From positions 83,410 to 147,409 of the forward strand of contig CANKYF010000012.1 of assembly GCA_947487895.1 (NCBI GenBank): DNA of 64,000 nucleotides, read 5' to 3'. Each line of letters starts with the position of its first letter. Position 1 is the first letter of the stretch. Under the pieces are notes generated by a model. It worked only from the letters and a program-made list of their open reading frames with translations. It had not been told where the DNA came from and did not search any database. Both the position numbers and the translations under genes were made by a program. Below, one piece after another: positions 19,747-27,117 of this stretch. Source of the DNA: an uncultured Flavobacteriaceae bacterium. Lineage in GTDB: Bacteria; Bacteroidota; Bacteroidia; Flavobacteriales; Flavobacteriaceae.

Positions 19747-20280
19747 GTGATTAGAATTCTTATCGTTTTTTGTTGTTTTCTTTTAGTTCAAGATAATCAA
19801 GTAATGTCTTGGAAAGATCCTTACCAATTAACTTGGGCAGATTTTAAAGACGAACCTAATTATAATACAAATGCTGCTGCTGTTACTGCTTCTGGTATAT
19901 CATTTGGATTTTCAATAAAACAGACAGATGCAAAAGTTATTGATTTTTCTACGGAAGTACATGCACATTTTTATCCAGAGCAGTCTTGGGTAAAACCTGA
20001 AAAAGCAAATAATCATATTTTAAGTCATGAACAATTACATTTTAATATTACTGAACTGCACGTTAGAAAGTTTAGATATAGAATTTCTAAGTTGAAGATT
20101 TCTAATAATATTAGAAAAGAGTTAAAAGCACTTCAAAATACTATTAATTTAGAATTAAAAGCTTTACAGAGTAGGTATGATGCAGAAACTAATTACTCTA
20201 GAAATTTTGAAGCCCAAGCTCAATGGAAAGTCTATATAGCGCAAGAACTAAAAAAATATAATAAGTTTAAATCAAAATAA
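19747..20280 (+). CDS. DUF922 family secreted protein (putative Zn protease)
   Basis: 177 residues with a short signal peptide (IRILIVFCCFLLVQ). The motif LTWADFKDEPNYN and an HExxH-type site in LSHEQLHFNITELHVRKF match DUF922, described as a putative secreted zinc-dependent protease family. The start is a GTG; no ATG precedes the signal peptide. A TAATTTTG sequence matching the -7 consensus overlaps the GTG, so either that match is coincidental and the gene is read from the upstream LysM/PBP1 transcript (26 nt away), or translation starts further in. Confidence 0.75.
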   Translation: MIRILIVFCCFLLVQDNQVMSWKDPYQLTWADFKDEPNYNTNAAAVTASGISFGFSIKQTDAKVIDFSTEVHAHFYPEQSWVKPEKANNHILSHEQLHFNITELHVRKFRYRISKLKISNNIRKELKALQNTINLELKALQSRYDAETNYSRNFEAQAQWKVYIAQELKKYNKFKSK

Positions 20281-20345
20281 TTAATTCACTTCGAGTAATC
20301 ACAACTAAACGTTATTGTATCGATAAGTAAATCATTATTCATAAA

Positions 20346-20567
20346 ATGCTCCCAGATAAAGACTTTCTCATAAAACTAGCTAATACCAAAATGCCTTATG
20401 GTAAATACAAAGATCGCTATTTAATTGACTTACCTGAATATTACGTAGTTTGGTACCATAGAAAAGGATTTCCAAAAGGTAAATTAGGAGATATGTTACA
20501 AACAGTTTACGAATTAAAAGTTAATGGTTTAGAATATTTGGTTAGGAATATTCAGAAGCTATCTTAA
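20346..20567 (+). CDS. DUF3820 family protein
   Basis: 73 residues. MPYGKYKDRYLIDLPEYYV followed by WYHRKGFPKGKLGDML is the hallmark of DUF3820, a small cytoplasmic family of about 70 residues. The length is complete and there is no signal peptide. The function is not established. It is the last ordinary chromosomal gene before the accessory block that starts at 20622. Confidence 0.85.
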   Translation: MLPDKDFLIKLANTKMPYGKYKDRYLIDLPEYYVVWYHRKGFPKGKLGDMLQTVYELKVNGLEYLVRNIQKLS

Positions 20568-20621
20568 ATGAATTTATTAAGGTCGTTTAATTAGTAAGCT
20601 AAATATAAATATTTTGTGACT

Positions 20622-21116
20622 TTATTTTAATTCTTCAAATTCAATTAGTGTTTTTCCCAAAATCAATTTATCACCTGACTTTAAGTGACAAATTTTATCA
20701 ATCTGTTTTCCGTTATGAATAGTTTTATTCAATGGAGAGAATTCCTGAAACATAACTTTATTACCACGATAGAAAAATACTCCGTGGTCTCTTGATACTG
20801 TAGGGTCAGTTAATACAATATCGTTCTCAGATTTTCTCCCTACAGATATTTTACATTGGTAAGGGATGAAATATTTATTAGCTGTACTTCCATCTGTATC
20901 TCGTACAACAACTAGTCCAATTGCAAATTGTCTTGCAAGTTGAGCAGCTGCTTCTGGGTTTTCGAATAATAATTTTGAGTAATTAACAGCAAAATCGGTA
21001 TTCCAAATTTTAACTTCTTGTTTGATTTTTAGTTTTGTAATAAAATATGAAGAAACCAAACTGATAGTTGCACCCGAAATTCCTCCTATTAAAGCTGCTA
21101 ATATTGTATTATCCAT
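20622..21116 (-). CDS. Membrane-anchored FHA-domain protein
   Basis: 164 residues. An N-terminal membrane segment (ILAALIGGISGATISLVSSYF) is followed by a linker and a C-terminal forkhead-associated domain at about 90-164, with the phosphothreonine-binding signature SVGRKSENDIVLTDPTVSRDH. FHA domains bind phosphothreonine peptides, often beside Ser/Thr kinases; no kinase is nearby. It is the most downstream gene of the minus-strand cassette-like block. The start follows closely after an intergenic repeat element. Confidence 0.8.
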   Translation of the reverse strand: MDNTILAALIGGISGATISLVSSYFITKLKIKQEVKIWNTDFAVNYSKLLFENPEAAAQLARQFAIGLVVVRDTDGSTANKYFIPYQCKISVGRKSENDIVLTDPTVSRDHGVFFYRGNKVMFQEFSPLNKTIHNGKQIDKICHLKSGDKLILGKTLIEFEELK

Positions 21117-21124
21117 AATTCATA

Positions 21125-21192
21125 TTTAATGCTTGCCAATGGTCTCACCTATTATTAATGCGTGGTTTAGCAGTTAACTTTACAAGCGTTAT
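21125..21192 (-). repeat. Cassette-boundary repeat, short form (element B)
   Basis: This fills the gap between two minus-strand genes. Its ends AATGCTTGCCAATGG and TTACAAGCGTT are roughly inverse to each other, and it contains AATGCGTGGTTT. The sequence TTGCCAATGGT is shared with the left end of element C at 21913. It lacks the central hairpin of elements C and E. Confidence 0.45.
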
Positions 21193-21899
21193 TTAAAATC
21201 ATTTCCTAGCCATATCTCAAAATGTCGTGGTCTAATGTTTGAATTTGGATAGCGTTCACTCAAATCAACTACCTGAATTGATATTCTTTCAAATTTGTTT
21301 ACCACATCAGCAATTTTATTGGCTAGTTCTATCTCTTCTTTTTTAAATACTCTTAGTTGTGAAATTTGAAATGAATAATCTTTTAGTTCAATTCCAGGAA
21401 CGTTAAGGCCATTTTTAAAGTCATTTCTTTTTGATTCTAAAAATGACTTTAATCGATTTGCATTACCTCTTTGATTCTCTTGGTTAATATGAAAATAGAC
21501 TCTAGTGACTAAATCAGAATCTAAATCATTCACAATAGGATTTTTATCAAAATTAGATTTTATTTTTTCAAAAACCTCCCCAGTTTTAATTGCCGTTTCT
21601 GAATTTTTTTCTTCAGACTGTACTCTTGAAAGTATGGGAATCAATTCTTCATCTAAAAGATTTTTTCTTTGCAGATATTCAGCATAATTAAACCCTGATA
21701 ACCTTAATTTATCATTTTCACTATTGCAGAGTTTTAGAAGTTCGATAGTATTTTGAAAATCTCTCTGATTTTTATTAGCTATTTCTTTCTCTTCATTGAA
21801 TTTTTGACCTACCAGAAATATTGTTAATGGAATTAGTATCGCACCAATAATTTTACTGACTACTTCTATTTTTGACCAAAAATCTCTATTTTTTTCCAT
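21189..21899 (-). CDS. Membrane-anchored hypothetical protein
   Basis: 236 residues. A membrane segment near the N-terminus (SKIIGAILIPLTIFLVGQKF) is followed by a long helical region rich in Glu/Asn/Lys. The last ~100 residues (TRVYFHINQENQRGNANRLK, then ISQLRVFKKEEIELANKIAD and IRPRHFEIWLG) resemble a small alpha/beta module seen at the C-termini of assorted bacterial signalling proteins, in which a VY.QI-type strand is later followed by RYF and ending RPGHFELWL. I do not know its function. No enzyme motif is seen. Confidence 0.6.
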   Translation of the reverse strand: MEKNRDFWSKIEVVSKIIGAILIPLTIFLVGQKFNEEKEIANKNQRDFQNTIELLKLCNSENDKLRLSGFNYAEYLQRKNLLDEELIPILSRVQSEEKNSETAIKTGEVFEKIKSNFDKNPIVNDLDSDLVTRVYFHINQENQRGNANRLKSFLESKRNDFKNGLNVPGIELKDYSFQISQLRVFKKEEIELANKIADVVNKFERISIQVVDLSERYPNSNIRPRHFEIWLGNDFK

Positions 21900-21912
21900 A
21901 TGGTGTCACAAT

Positions 21913-22050
21913 GTTTGCCAATGGTTACGTATAAGAATAGTGCGGTTTTGTGTTCAAAGATTTTCTGAAGGAAAATCGGAGTGACCAAATATTCACTAAC
22001 CTTTTGATAAAGGAATAAACTTACGAATTATTTTATATATTATTGTAAAC
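21913..22050 (-). repeat. Palindromic cassette-boundary repeat (element C)
   Basis: It occupies nearly all of the gap between the genes at 21189-21899 and 22056-22361. A hairpin core GATTTTC-TGAAG-GAAAATC lies at 21959-21977. AACCTTTTGAT follows at 21998-22008 and TTTTATATA at 22031-22039. Element E has the same blocks in the same order. The ends GTTTGCC/GTTACGTATAA and TTATATATTATTGTAAAC are partly complementary. Confidence 0.6.
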
Positions 22051-22055
22051 AGTTA

Positions 22056-22361
22056 TTAATCAGTTATTTTTTTATTTCCACACGAAGCACAAAGTTTAGC
22101 TTTTGCTGTTCCATATGGTTTTCCACAATTTTCACAATCTGGTCCAATTTGTCCAAGAGAATGATGCATTATTGCATTTGGTTCAGTTTCTCCAAATCCA
22201 GTCAAATCATTATAATAGTCAAGCAACTCTTTGAACCGTTCTTGTCTGTCCTTTTTGAAAACTTTAAATCCTTTTGCGTAAAGTTTAGAAGCAATTGCGT
22301 GTTCTTCATTACTAAGCATAGGAACATCCATTTTACATCTCCAACAATATTTAATTTTCAT
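22056..22361 (-). CDS. Zinc-ribbon-like small protein
   Basis: 101 residues. Three Cys pairs are visible: YCWRCKMDVP at the N-terminus, then DCENCGKPYGT and LCASCGNKK near the C-terminus. The last two would make a compact zinc ribbon. The central part (FKVFKKDRQERFKELLDYYN) is helical. Related short proteins occur in many bacteria as hypotheticals; no function is known to me. It starts 6 nt after the stop of the lipoprotein gene at 22368-22751, so the two are probably one transcription unit or one two-gene cassette. Confidence 0.65.
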   Translation of the reverse strand: MKIKYCWRCKMDVPMLSNEEHAIASKLYAKGFKVFKKDRQERFKELLDYYNDLTGFGETEPNAIMHHSLGQIGPDCENCGKPYGTAKAKLCASCGNKKITD

Positions 22362-22367
22362 TTCAAA

Positions 22368-22751
22368 TTATTTCTCTTGCTTTCTAAATTTTGTTCTAAA
22401 ATTATAGATGTTAGTTCCTTTCGGGTTGTAATTCCTGATAACAAGTTGGGTTTTTGTCAACTTCTCAATAACATAACTACGGTTTCCTAAAGTCAGAATC
22501 GAATCTTTCTTTTGGTATTTGAATTTTATTCCAGTATTGTCAAAACCAGTAAAGTCTGAATTCAGTTCAATTGTAATTCCATGACAAGAATATTCAAATT
22601 CTTCTCCGTTAAATATATCAATACTTTTAGTAGTTCCGTCTTCAAGTTCTTTATGATAACATTCCCATTTTCCAATTAAGTTATTAGAATTGTCTTGTAA
22701 AATCATACAAGAAGCTAAAAATGTTATGATGATTATTGTTAAGGTTTTCAT
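22368..22751 (-). CDS. Lipocalin-like small lipoprotein
   Basis: 127 residues with a lipoprotein signal (TLTIIIITFLASCMILQD). The pattern LIGKWECYHK, with later beta strands (FEYSCHGITIELNSDF, SILTLGNRSYVIEKL), matches the general layout of small lipocalin-like Bacteroidota lipoproteins. No specific ligand is apparent. It is tightly followed by the zinc-ribbon gene. Confidence 0.6.
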   Translation of the reverse strand: MKTLTIIIITFLASCMILQDNSNNLIGKWECYHKELEDGTTKSIDIFNGEEFEYSCHGITIELNSDFTGFDNTGIKFKYQKKDSILTLGNRSYVIEKLTKTQLVIRNYNPKGTNIYNFRTKFRKQEK

Positions 22752-22769
22752 TTTCTCAAATGTCTTGTC

Positions 22770-22895
22770 CTGAAATATGACTCGTTGCGGAAAATGTCCA
22801 ACGGATTTTTCTTCCTCAACCGAAAGATAGCAAATTACAATGAATTCTGATTAGAAATTCAACCGCAGTGAACTATATAGTATTGTTGTGCATAG
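22770..22895 (-). repeat. Degenerate cassette-boundary repeat (element D)
   Basis: Contains GTTGCGG at 22784-22790 and the pairing CCGCA at 22863-22867, and ends in CTATATAGTATTGTTGTGCA. The terminal block resembles the TATATACTATGTTAGCC end of element E. The central hairpin is not conserved, so this is a weaker member of the family. Confidence 0.4.
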
Positions 22896-22899
22896 TGTT

Positions 22900-23364
22900 T
22901 TATTCAGTTTGTTTATAATTCTGTCCTGTTTTAAACCCGCTATATACTATTAACACAACTATTATTAGTTGAATCAAATATAGAATTGTTGCAACATTGT
23001 TAAACATATTATTTGTAAAAGGAAGATTATATTCAGTTATCTCGGTTACTTCGATATAAGAATTGATAATAGAAATGATTCCAGTTAGAAACCAAATATT
23101 CAGTAACCCGGTTACCATAAAAATAAGATTTGCAGTAAGGTTTTTAAAATTCCGTCTTAGCATTCGTAGAAGATAAACAACGAAAAAAATCAGCATGGAT
23201 AATAACAGAATAAAATGAAAATTCGCAATGACAAAATATGTGTCGTGAATATTTATATCGATATTGGGTTCAGATTTAAATCCGTCAATTCCGAATAATA
23301 AGAAATTCAAAATCAGCACAAAGAGAACGGTTCCAATAAGCCAAAATATTTCTTTATGTTTCAA
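22900..23364 (-). CDS. Small four-helix membrane protein with cytochrome-oxidase-like motif
   Basis: 154 residues with four predicted membrane segments (IFWLIGTVLFVLILNFLLF, FILLLSMLIFFVVYLL, LIFMVTGLLNIWFLTGII, VATILYLIQLIIVVLIVY). Between the first two lies DINIHDTYFVIANFHFILL, strikingly close to the HDTYFVVAHFHYVL signature of haem-copper oxidase subunit I, but one of the paired histidines is Asn here. The length is far below the ~500 residues of a real oxidase subunit. It is probably a stand-alone small family; function unknown. Confidence 0.6.
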   Translation of the reverse strand: MKHKEIFWLIGTVLFVLILNFLLFGIDGFKSEPNIDINIHDTYFVIANFHFILLLSMLIFFVVYLLRMLRRNFKNLTANLIFMVTGLLNIWFLTGIISIINSYIEVTEITEYNLPFTNNMFNNVATILYLIQLIIVVLIVYSGFKTGQNYKQTE

Positions 23365-23418
23365 TTCAGTGGTTTGTTTTTCAGTTTTATGTTAGTTGTT
23401 CTACACTAGCTAAGCGCT

Positions 23419-24349
23419 TTAATTATTCAATACTTTCATTTCAGTTTCTAAGTCATTAAGTGTAAATTCTCGATAGTCATTAAGGCTATATGTCTCTTTT
23501 TCAATCACTGTATTTTTCACAGCCATAACAGGTTTTTCATTTGCTGCACTTAATCCCACAACTTTAACTTTCTCACCTAAAGGAACATTACGAAATATAA
23601 TCTGTTCATTGTAATACTCCCCTTTTAGAATACTATTAATATCTGTGAATATAAGTTTTATGTCAGCATTCTCGGGATTTTTAGTTGCAATTAAGAAATC
23701 AATTTTTTCTGAGTTGTAATTCCAAAATCTATCGCAATTTATCCAACCAAGTCTGGAAACTGAAAAATATATGTATTTAACTCTTTTAAGTCCATTTTGT
23801 CAATTGCAGTCTGTCTGTATTTAGAGTATTTGTTATTAAATTCCCTTTCGTATTTTTCTTTATTTATTTCATATTTAACACGAAATCCAATTGACCAATT
23901 AACATATCCAGCATAATCAAGCCCAGTTTTTTCAATGTCAAGTCTTGGGAAATTATCAAAATATTCAAATATTACTTTTTCTATATTTTCATCAGAGCAT
24001 TTATTTACCTTAAGCTTATAGAAGTCGCCTGAAGAATTTATATTAAAAACTATATTAACCTCTTTCCCTTTGTTATCATAGATTTTTTTCAAATCTTTTT
24101 GTTTTAAGAATTGCTTGTTTTTAATATATTGTTCTAGTGTTAATTGGTTTCCAATTAATGGATGATTATCAAGAGAAATTATTTTTCTATTTTTGTCTAT
24201 ATATGACCACGCACCTAATGTGGAAACATAATGGTACTCTCTTTTAATTTTCTTAAGTGCTTTTCATAGGATACATTGTTACCTGTAGTTGTATTTAATT
24301 CAACGATTCCATATATCGGATTGGAAATATTTGCCTTATTTCTCGCCAT
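23419..24349 (-). pseudogene. Frameshifted gene, TonB-like/GWINCDRF-type protein
   Basis: Three minus-strand reading frames join into one ~310-residue protein if two single-base deletions are repaired. The start is ATG at 24349, overlapping the end of the upstream gene (ARNKANISNPIYGIVELNT). The first break is in a T-run at 24248-24251 (plus strand); the frame then runs REYHYVSTLGAWSYIDKN to LKELNTYIF. The second break is in an A-run at 23763-23767, after which SVSRLGWINCDRFWN and the rest read through to a stop at 23419-23421. SRLGWINCDRFW is a conserved segment in several Bacteroidota envelope proteins. The middle (KVNKCSDENIEKVIFEYFDN, then FPRLDIEK) looks TonB-C-terminus-like. Both breaks are in homopolymers, so sequencing error cannot be excluded. 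Confidence 0.65.
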
Positions 24350-24888
24350 TTTATTATGTCGTCTGGCTCGTCCGAGTTCAGTAATTCAGTTAAGCTTTTG
24401 CCAAATTTCGATAGAGAGAATTCATTACGAACTTCGTTGTAAGCTAAATAAAATTTGTTTCTGATTTTTTGGTACTTTTCATAGTTTAATTCTTTGTCAT
24501 ATTTCGCAAGAATAGTAATATGTTTGTGAGTATTAACCTTTCCAGAATATTCAAAGCTTTTTTCAGTTGTCATTGGCATTTTTTCGTCAGCTGGGTTTGG
24601 TATTATATATTTTTTGAATTCCGATATTATTAGACTGTCAGGAATAATATTGTCCTCAATTGTCGTTTCTCCGTTTTTGTTAACATTAATTAAAACGATA
24701 TTTCTTTGTTTAATTATTAGTTGTTCGGATTTATCTCTAATATTTCTCATATAATTGTCAAATCCGTATTCCAAATCAATAACCTTATAGTCAGCTTCTA
24801 ACTCTATCAAAGAGTCCAGTTCTTTTTTACAAGAAGTTGAAACTAAAATTATAGTCAAAATAAATATTTTAAGAGGTAGCTTTGTCAT
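24295..24888 (-). CDS. Lipoprotein with ExbD-like C-terminal segment
   Basis: 197 residues with a lipoprotein signal (LKIFILTIILVSTSCKKEL). The second half (ITILAKYDKELNYEKYQKIR, then FGKSLTELLNSDE and IRQIFPIRYMES) resembles the C-terminal part of Bacteroidota ExbD/TolR-like proteins, but the N-terminal transmembrane region typical of ExbD is replaced by a lipobox. No Asp membrane proton site is seen. Its end overlaps the start of the frameshifted gene by 55 bases. The start codon lies 7 nt after the end of intergenic element E. Confidence 0.55.
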   Translation of the reverse strand: MTKLPLKIFILTIILVSTSCKKELDSLIELEADYKVIDLEYGFDNYMRNIRDKSEQLIIKQRNIVLINVNKNGETTIEDNIIPDSLIISEFKKYIIPNPADEKMPMTTEKSFEYSGKVNTHKHITILAKYDKELNYEKYQKIRNKFYLAYNEVRNEFSLSKFGKSLTELLNSDEPDDIIKWREIRQIFPIRYMESLN

Positions 24889-24895
24889 AATTACA

Positions 24896-25028
24896 GCTAA
24901 CGTGTTTGTATATATGGAAAGTTGCGTGTTTGCTTGCGAGGATTTTCCGAAGGAAAATCAGATGTAGCAAACGTGCAACAACCTTTTGATTAAGCTAAAA
25001 ATAGCAAATTTTTATATACTATGTTAGC
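24896..25028 (-). repeat. Palindromic cassette-boundary repeat (element E, best preserved)
   Basis: 133 bp filling the gap between two minus-strand genes. The outer ends AGCTAAC and GTTAGCC pair. Inner arms GTTGCGTGTTTGCT (24921-24934) and AGCAAACGTGCAAC (24966-24979) pair with two mismatches. The core GATTTTCCGAAGGAAAATC (24941-24959) is a perfect 8-bp hairpin with a GAA loop. AACCTTTTGAT (24980-24990), a small GCTA/TAGC hairpin (24994-25005) and TTTTATATA (25010-25018) follow. The nested imperfect palindrome recalls integron attC sites, whose ends are RYYYAAC and GTTRRRY; here each end differs by one base. Confidence 0.65.
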
Positions 25029-25042
25029 CACAGTAATTATAC

Positions 25043-25546
25043 TTATTTAAATTTAGTTTTGTCAATTTCCTCATTTAGAAATTCCAAATCGATAAAATAA
25101 TTTTCGTTATCGAAATCATCTGGAAAATATACACTCACATAGTCTCTCATTCTTAATTTAAATTCTACTATAGTAATATCCATATCAACTGTAGTAGAAA
25201 ATTCATTGGTGATTTGTCCATCTATTTTCTGCTGACATAATATTTTACTTCTCGGTATATCAACTAAATCAATTCTTTTTGGGTCTCTATTCATCCAATC
25301 ATAAAAAGATTCTTTTTCGTTAGTCATTGAATAGGTTGCCGAATTTTTATTGACTTTAGTATCAAAATTTATTACAGCACAGTCCTCAGTCTTAATTCTT
25401 ACTTCTTTCCAATTTTTACGAACATCTTTAACAAACTCAGATTTATTTCCTTTTCTCCACCTATTAAACTTTTTCTTTGATTTTTTCTGGTAGAAAAAAA
25501 GTGAAATATATAAAGTCAGAGCTATTAGTATGTAAATCCAGGTCAT
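25043..25546 (-). CDS. Membrane-anchored hypothetical protein
   Basis: 167 residues. One N-terminal membrane segment (TWIYILIALTLYISLFFY) is followed by a basic stretch (KKSKKKFNRWRKG) and a soluble domain with alternating charged and aromatic residues (EFKLRMRDYVSVYFPDDFDN). No family recognised. It is the most upstream gene of the cassette-like block; no clear repeat element precedes it, only a 218-bp AT-rich gap with no gene. Confidence 0.55.
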   Translation of the reverse strand: MTWIYILIALTLYISLFFYQKKSKKKFNRWRKGNKSEFVKDVRKNWKEVRIKTEDCAVINFDTKVNKNSATYSMTNEKESFYDWMNRDPKRIDLVDIPRSKILCQQKIDGQITNEFSTTVDMDITIVEFKLRMRDYVSVYFPDDFDNENYFIDLEFLNEEIDKTKFK

Positions 25547-25764
25547 TTAGGTCTTATTGTAGCTAATTTCTGACTAAACAGAAGGTGCGTTTATATTTAC
25601 TATACAAGTTTTAATTATAATGGTTTGATTTTAAGTGAATTATGTGTTTTTAAATTTATCTAAAAAACAACTCGTTTTTGCAAGATCAAATAGCAAAAAT
25701 TAAAATTATAACCTTTACGAATGTAGATGAAAATTTTTACAAAGTCAAGCTTTCAATTATGGAG

Positions 25765-26379
25765 TTAGGTTTTTGAAACTAGAGTTTTATTCCTAACTAA
25801 AAAATAAGCAACCATTATATTAGGTACCCAGCATAACCACGCAACAATTCTGTAGGCACTAATAAACTCTCCTAAAGCAATAGCTAATAGAGGTAACCAA
25901 ATTCTTAAGGTAACAGCTGCAAAACATGCTGCATAACTGTAAATCATAAGTTTTTCATGCAATTCTACGTGCCCTTTTTTAATGGCTGCAAAACTTGTAA
26001 TTGTAGTATATAACCAAATGAGTCCTAAAGAGAAAAAACCAAGTTTGCTTATAATGCCTCCAGTAGCATAAAGCGCAATGTAAAGCCCGCAAATACCACT
26101 TATTAATACAGAAATAACATAGGTCTTTCCAATATTTCTGTGTAGTTTAATGTTTTTAATTCTTAACTTTTTATTAAACTGTAACCAACCTATTAATAAA
26201 GCAAGACCGCCTAATACTATATGCCCATAAAATGAAATATTCCATAAAGTATCACTTAGAAGTTCTTTAGATTTTGATCCTAATAATCCAAACGTTCTAT
26301 CTATTAAGAAGTAAATAATAGGATACAACCCAACTAACGAGGATAAAATACCTATTGTAACCCAAGAGACTTTTTTCAT
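25765..26379 (-). CDS. DUF2306 family membrane protein
   Basis: 204 residues with six hydrophobic segments. The pattern HIVLGGLALLIGWLQFNKK, RIKNIKLHRNIGKTYVISV and HEKLMIYSYAACFAAVTLRI, with conserved histidines in helices, matches DUF2306, a family of polytopic inner-membrane proteins of unknown role. The length fits the family. It appears monocistronic. Confidence 0.85.
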   Translation of the reverse strand: MKKVSWVTIGILSSLVGLYPIIYFLIDRTFGLLGSKSKELLSDTLWNISFYGHIVLGGLALLIGWLQFNKKLRIKNIKLHRNIGKTYVISVLISGICGLYIALYATGGIISKLGFFSLGLIWLYTTITSFAAIKKGHVELHEKLMIYSYAACFAAVTLRIWLPLLAIALGEFISAYRIVAWLCWVPNIMVAYFLVRNKTLVSKT

Positions 26380-26464
26380 TTTATTAGAGTTTTCAATATA
26401 TAGATGAAAGTAATTATAAAATGTTAGATAGTTATTCTCTAGTTAATTTTTTATAGTTCCTATT

Positions 26465-26716
26465 CTAAATCAACTCTTCACATTGAAAACCTCTGGCTTT
26501 AATTTGTTCAATTAGATCATCTTTACTGAGTGTTTTTGTGGTTTCAATTCTTAACACTTTATCTATATCTTCAAGATCTATAGACCACTTTATAATATCT
26601 GGATGGGCGTTAAAAAGCAGTTTTATAGTATTTACACGAAGTTTATTGTTAATATTGGTTTTAAGAATATGAATATCAACATCTCTTTTTCTTGTTTGGT
26701 AAAATGGACTAATCAT
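26465..26716 (-). CDS. HMA-fold-like small protein lacking the metal motif
   Basis: 83 residues. The second half (AHPDIIKWSIDLEDIDKVLR, then LIEQIKARGFQCEEL) has the beta-alpha-beta pattern of heavy-metal-associated domains, but the CxxC metal-binding pair is absent. Such degenerate versions are common small proteins in Bacteroidota. The start overlaps the end of the preceding membrane protein gene by 8 bases, making it the third gene of the ECF sigma operon. Confidence 0.65.
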   Translation of the reverse strand: MISPFYQTRKRDVDIHILKTNINNKLRVNTIKLLFNAHPDIIKWSIDLEDIDKVLRIETTKTLSKDDLIEQIKARGFQCEELI

Positions 26717-27104
26717 GATTTTGGTTGTTGTTAGTTAAACGGTCTATATAGGCATCATAGGCTTTATTTCCTTCTTCTTTCCAGAAATCGTCATAATGTT
26801 TCCATTTAGAAAATTCGCCTTTACACTCTTTGTCTTTTTTTCTTGACTTAGAAGATTTTTTACCTGAATCTCCAAAATTGCAACCTCCAAGTAAAATTTT
26901 GGCTAAAATAAATACACCAACAGCTTGCCAAAATGTAAGTGTAGTTAGTCCAAAAATCATAGGCATTAGCCAGTTCCAGAGCCACATAATGATAAATCCA
27001 AATAATATGGCTAAGCCTGTTATGAAAATGCCTCCAAAAATGATCATTCCTACAATCTCTCCTGGAGATTTTCCTCGCATTTTATGTTTAAAATAATTTG
27101 ACAT
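26709..27104 (-). CDS. Small membrane protein in the ECF sigma operon
   Basis: 131 residues. Two hydrophobic segments (EIVGMIIFGGIFITGLAILF and FWQAVGVFILAKILLGGC) are followed by a Lys/Ser-rich basic region (SGKKSSKSRKKDKECKGE) and a helical C-terminus (WKHYDDFWKEEGNKAYDAYI). It lies 13 nt after the sigma gene in the position normally taken by an anti-sigma factor. No anti-sigma domain is recognised; acting as the sigma regulator is inference. Confidence 0.6.
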   Translation of the reverse strand: MSNYFKHKMRGKSPGEIVGMIIFGGIFITGLAILFGFIIMWLWNWLMPMIFGLTTLTFWQAVGVFILAKILLGGCNFGDSGKKSSKSRKKDKECKGEFSKWKHYDDFWKEEGNKAYDAYIDRLTNNNQNHD

Positions 27105-27117
27105 GTTTTGTTTCTTT

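Noticed and set aside
24276..24464. Plus-strand 62-codon frame inside the accessory block
   Set aside because: Antisense to the overlap of the lipoprotein gene and the pseudogene; no family features.
20622..25546. Classical integron with intI
   Set aside because: No integrase gene, attI or Pc promoter is visible in the window, so only cassette-like structure is claimed.
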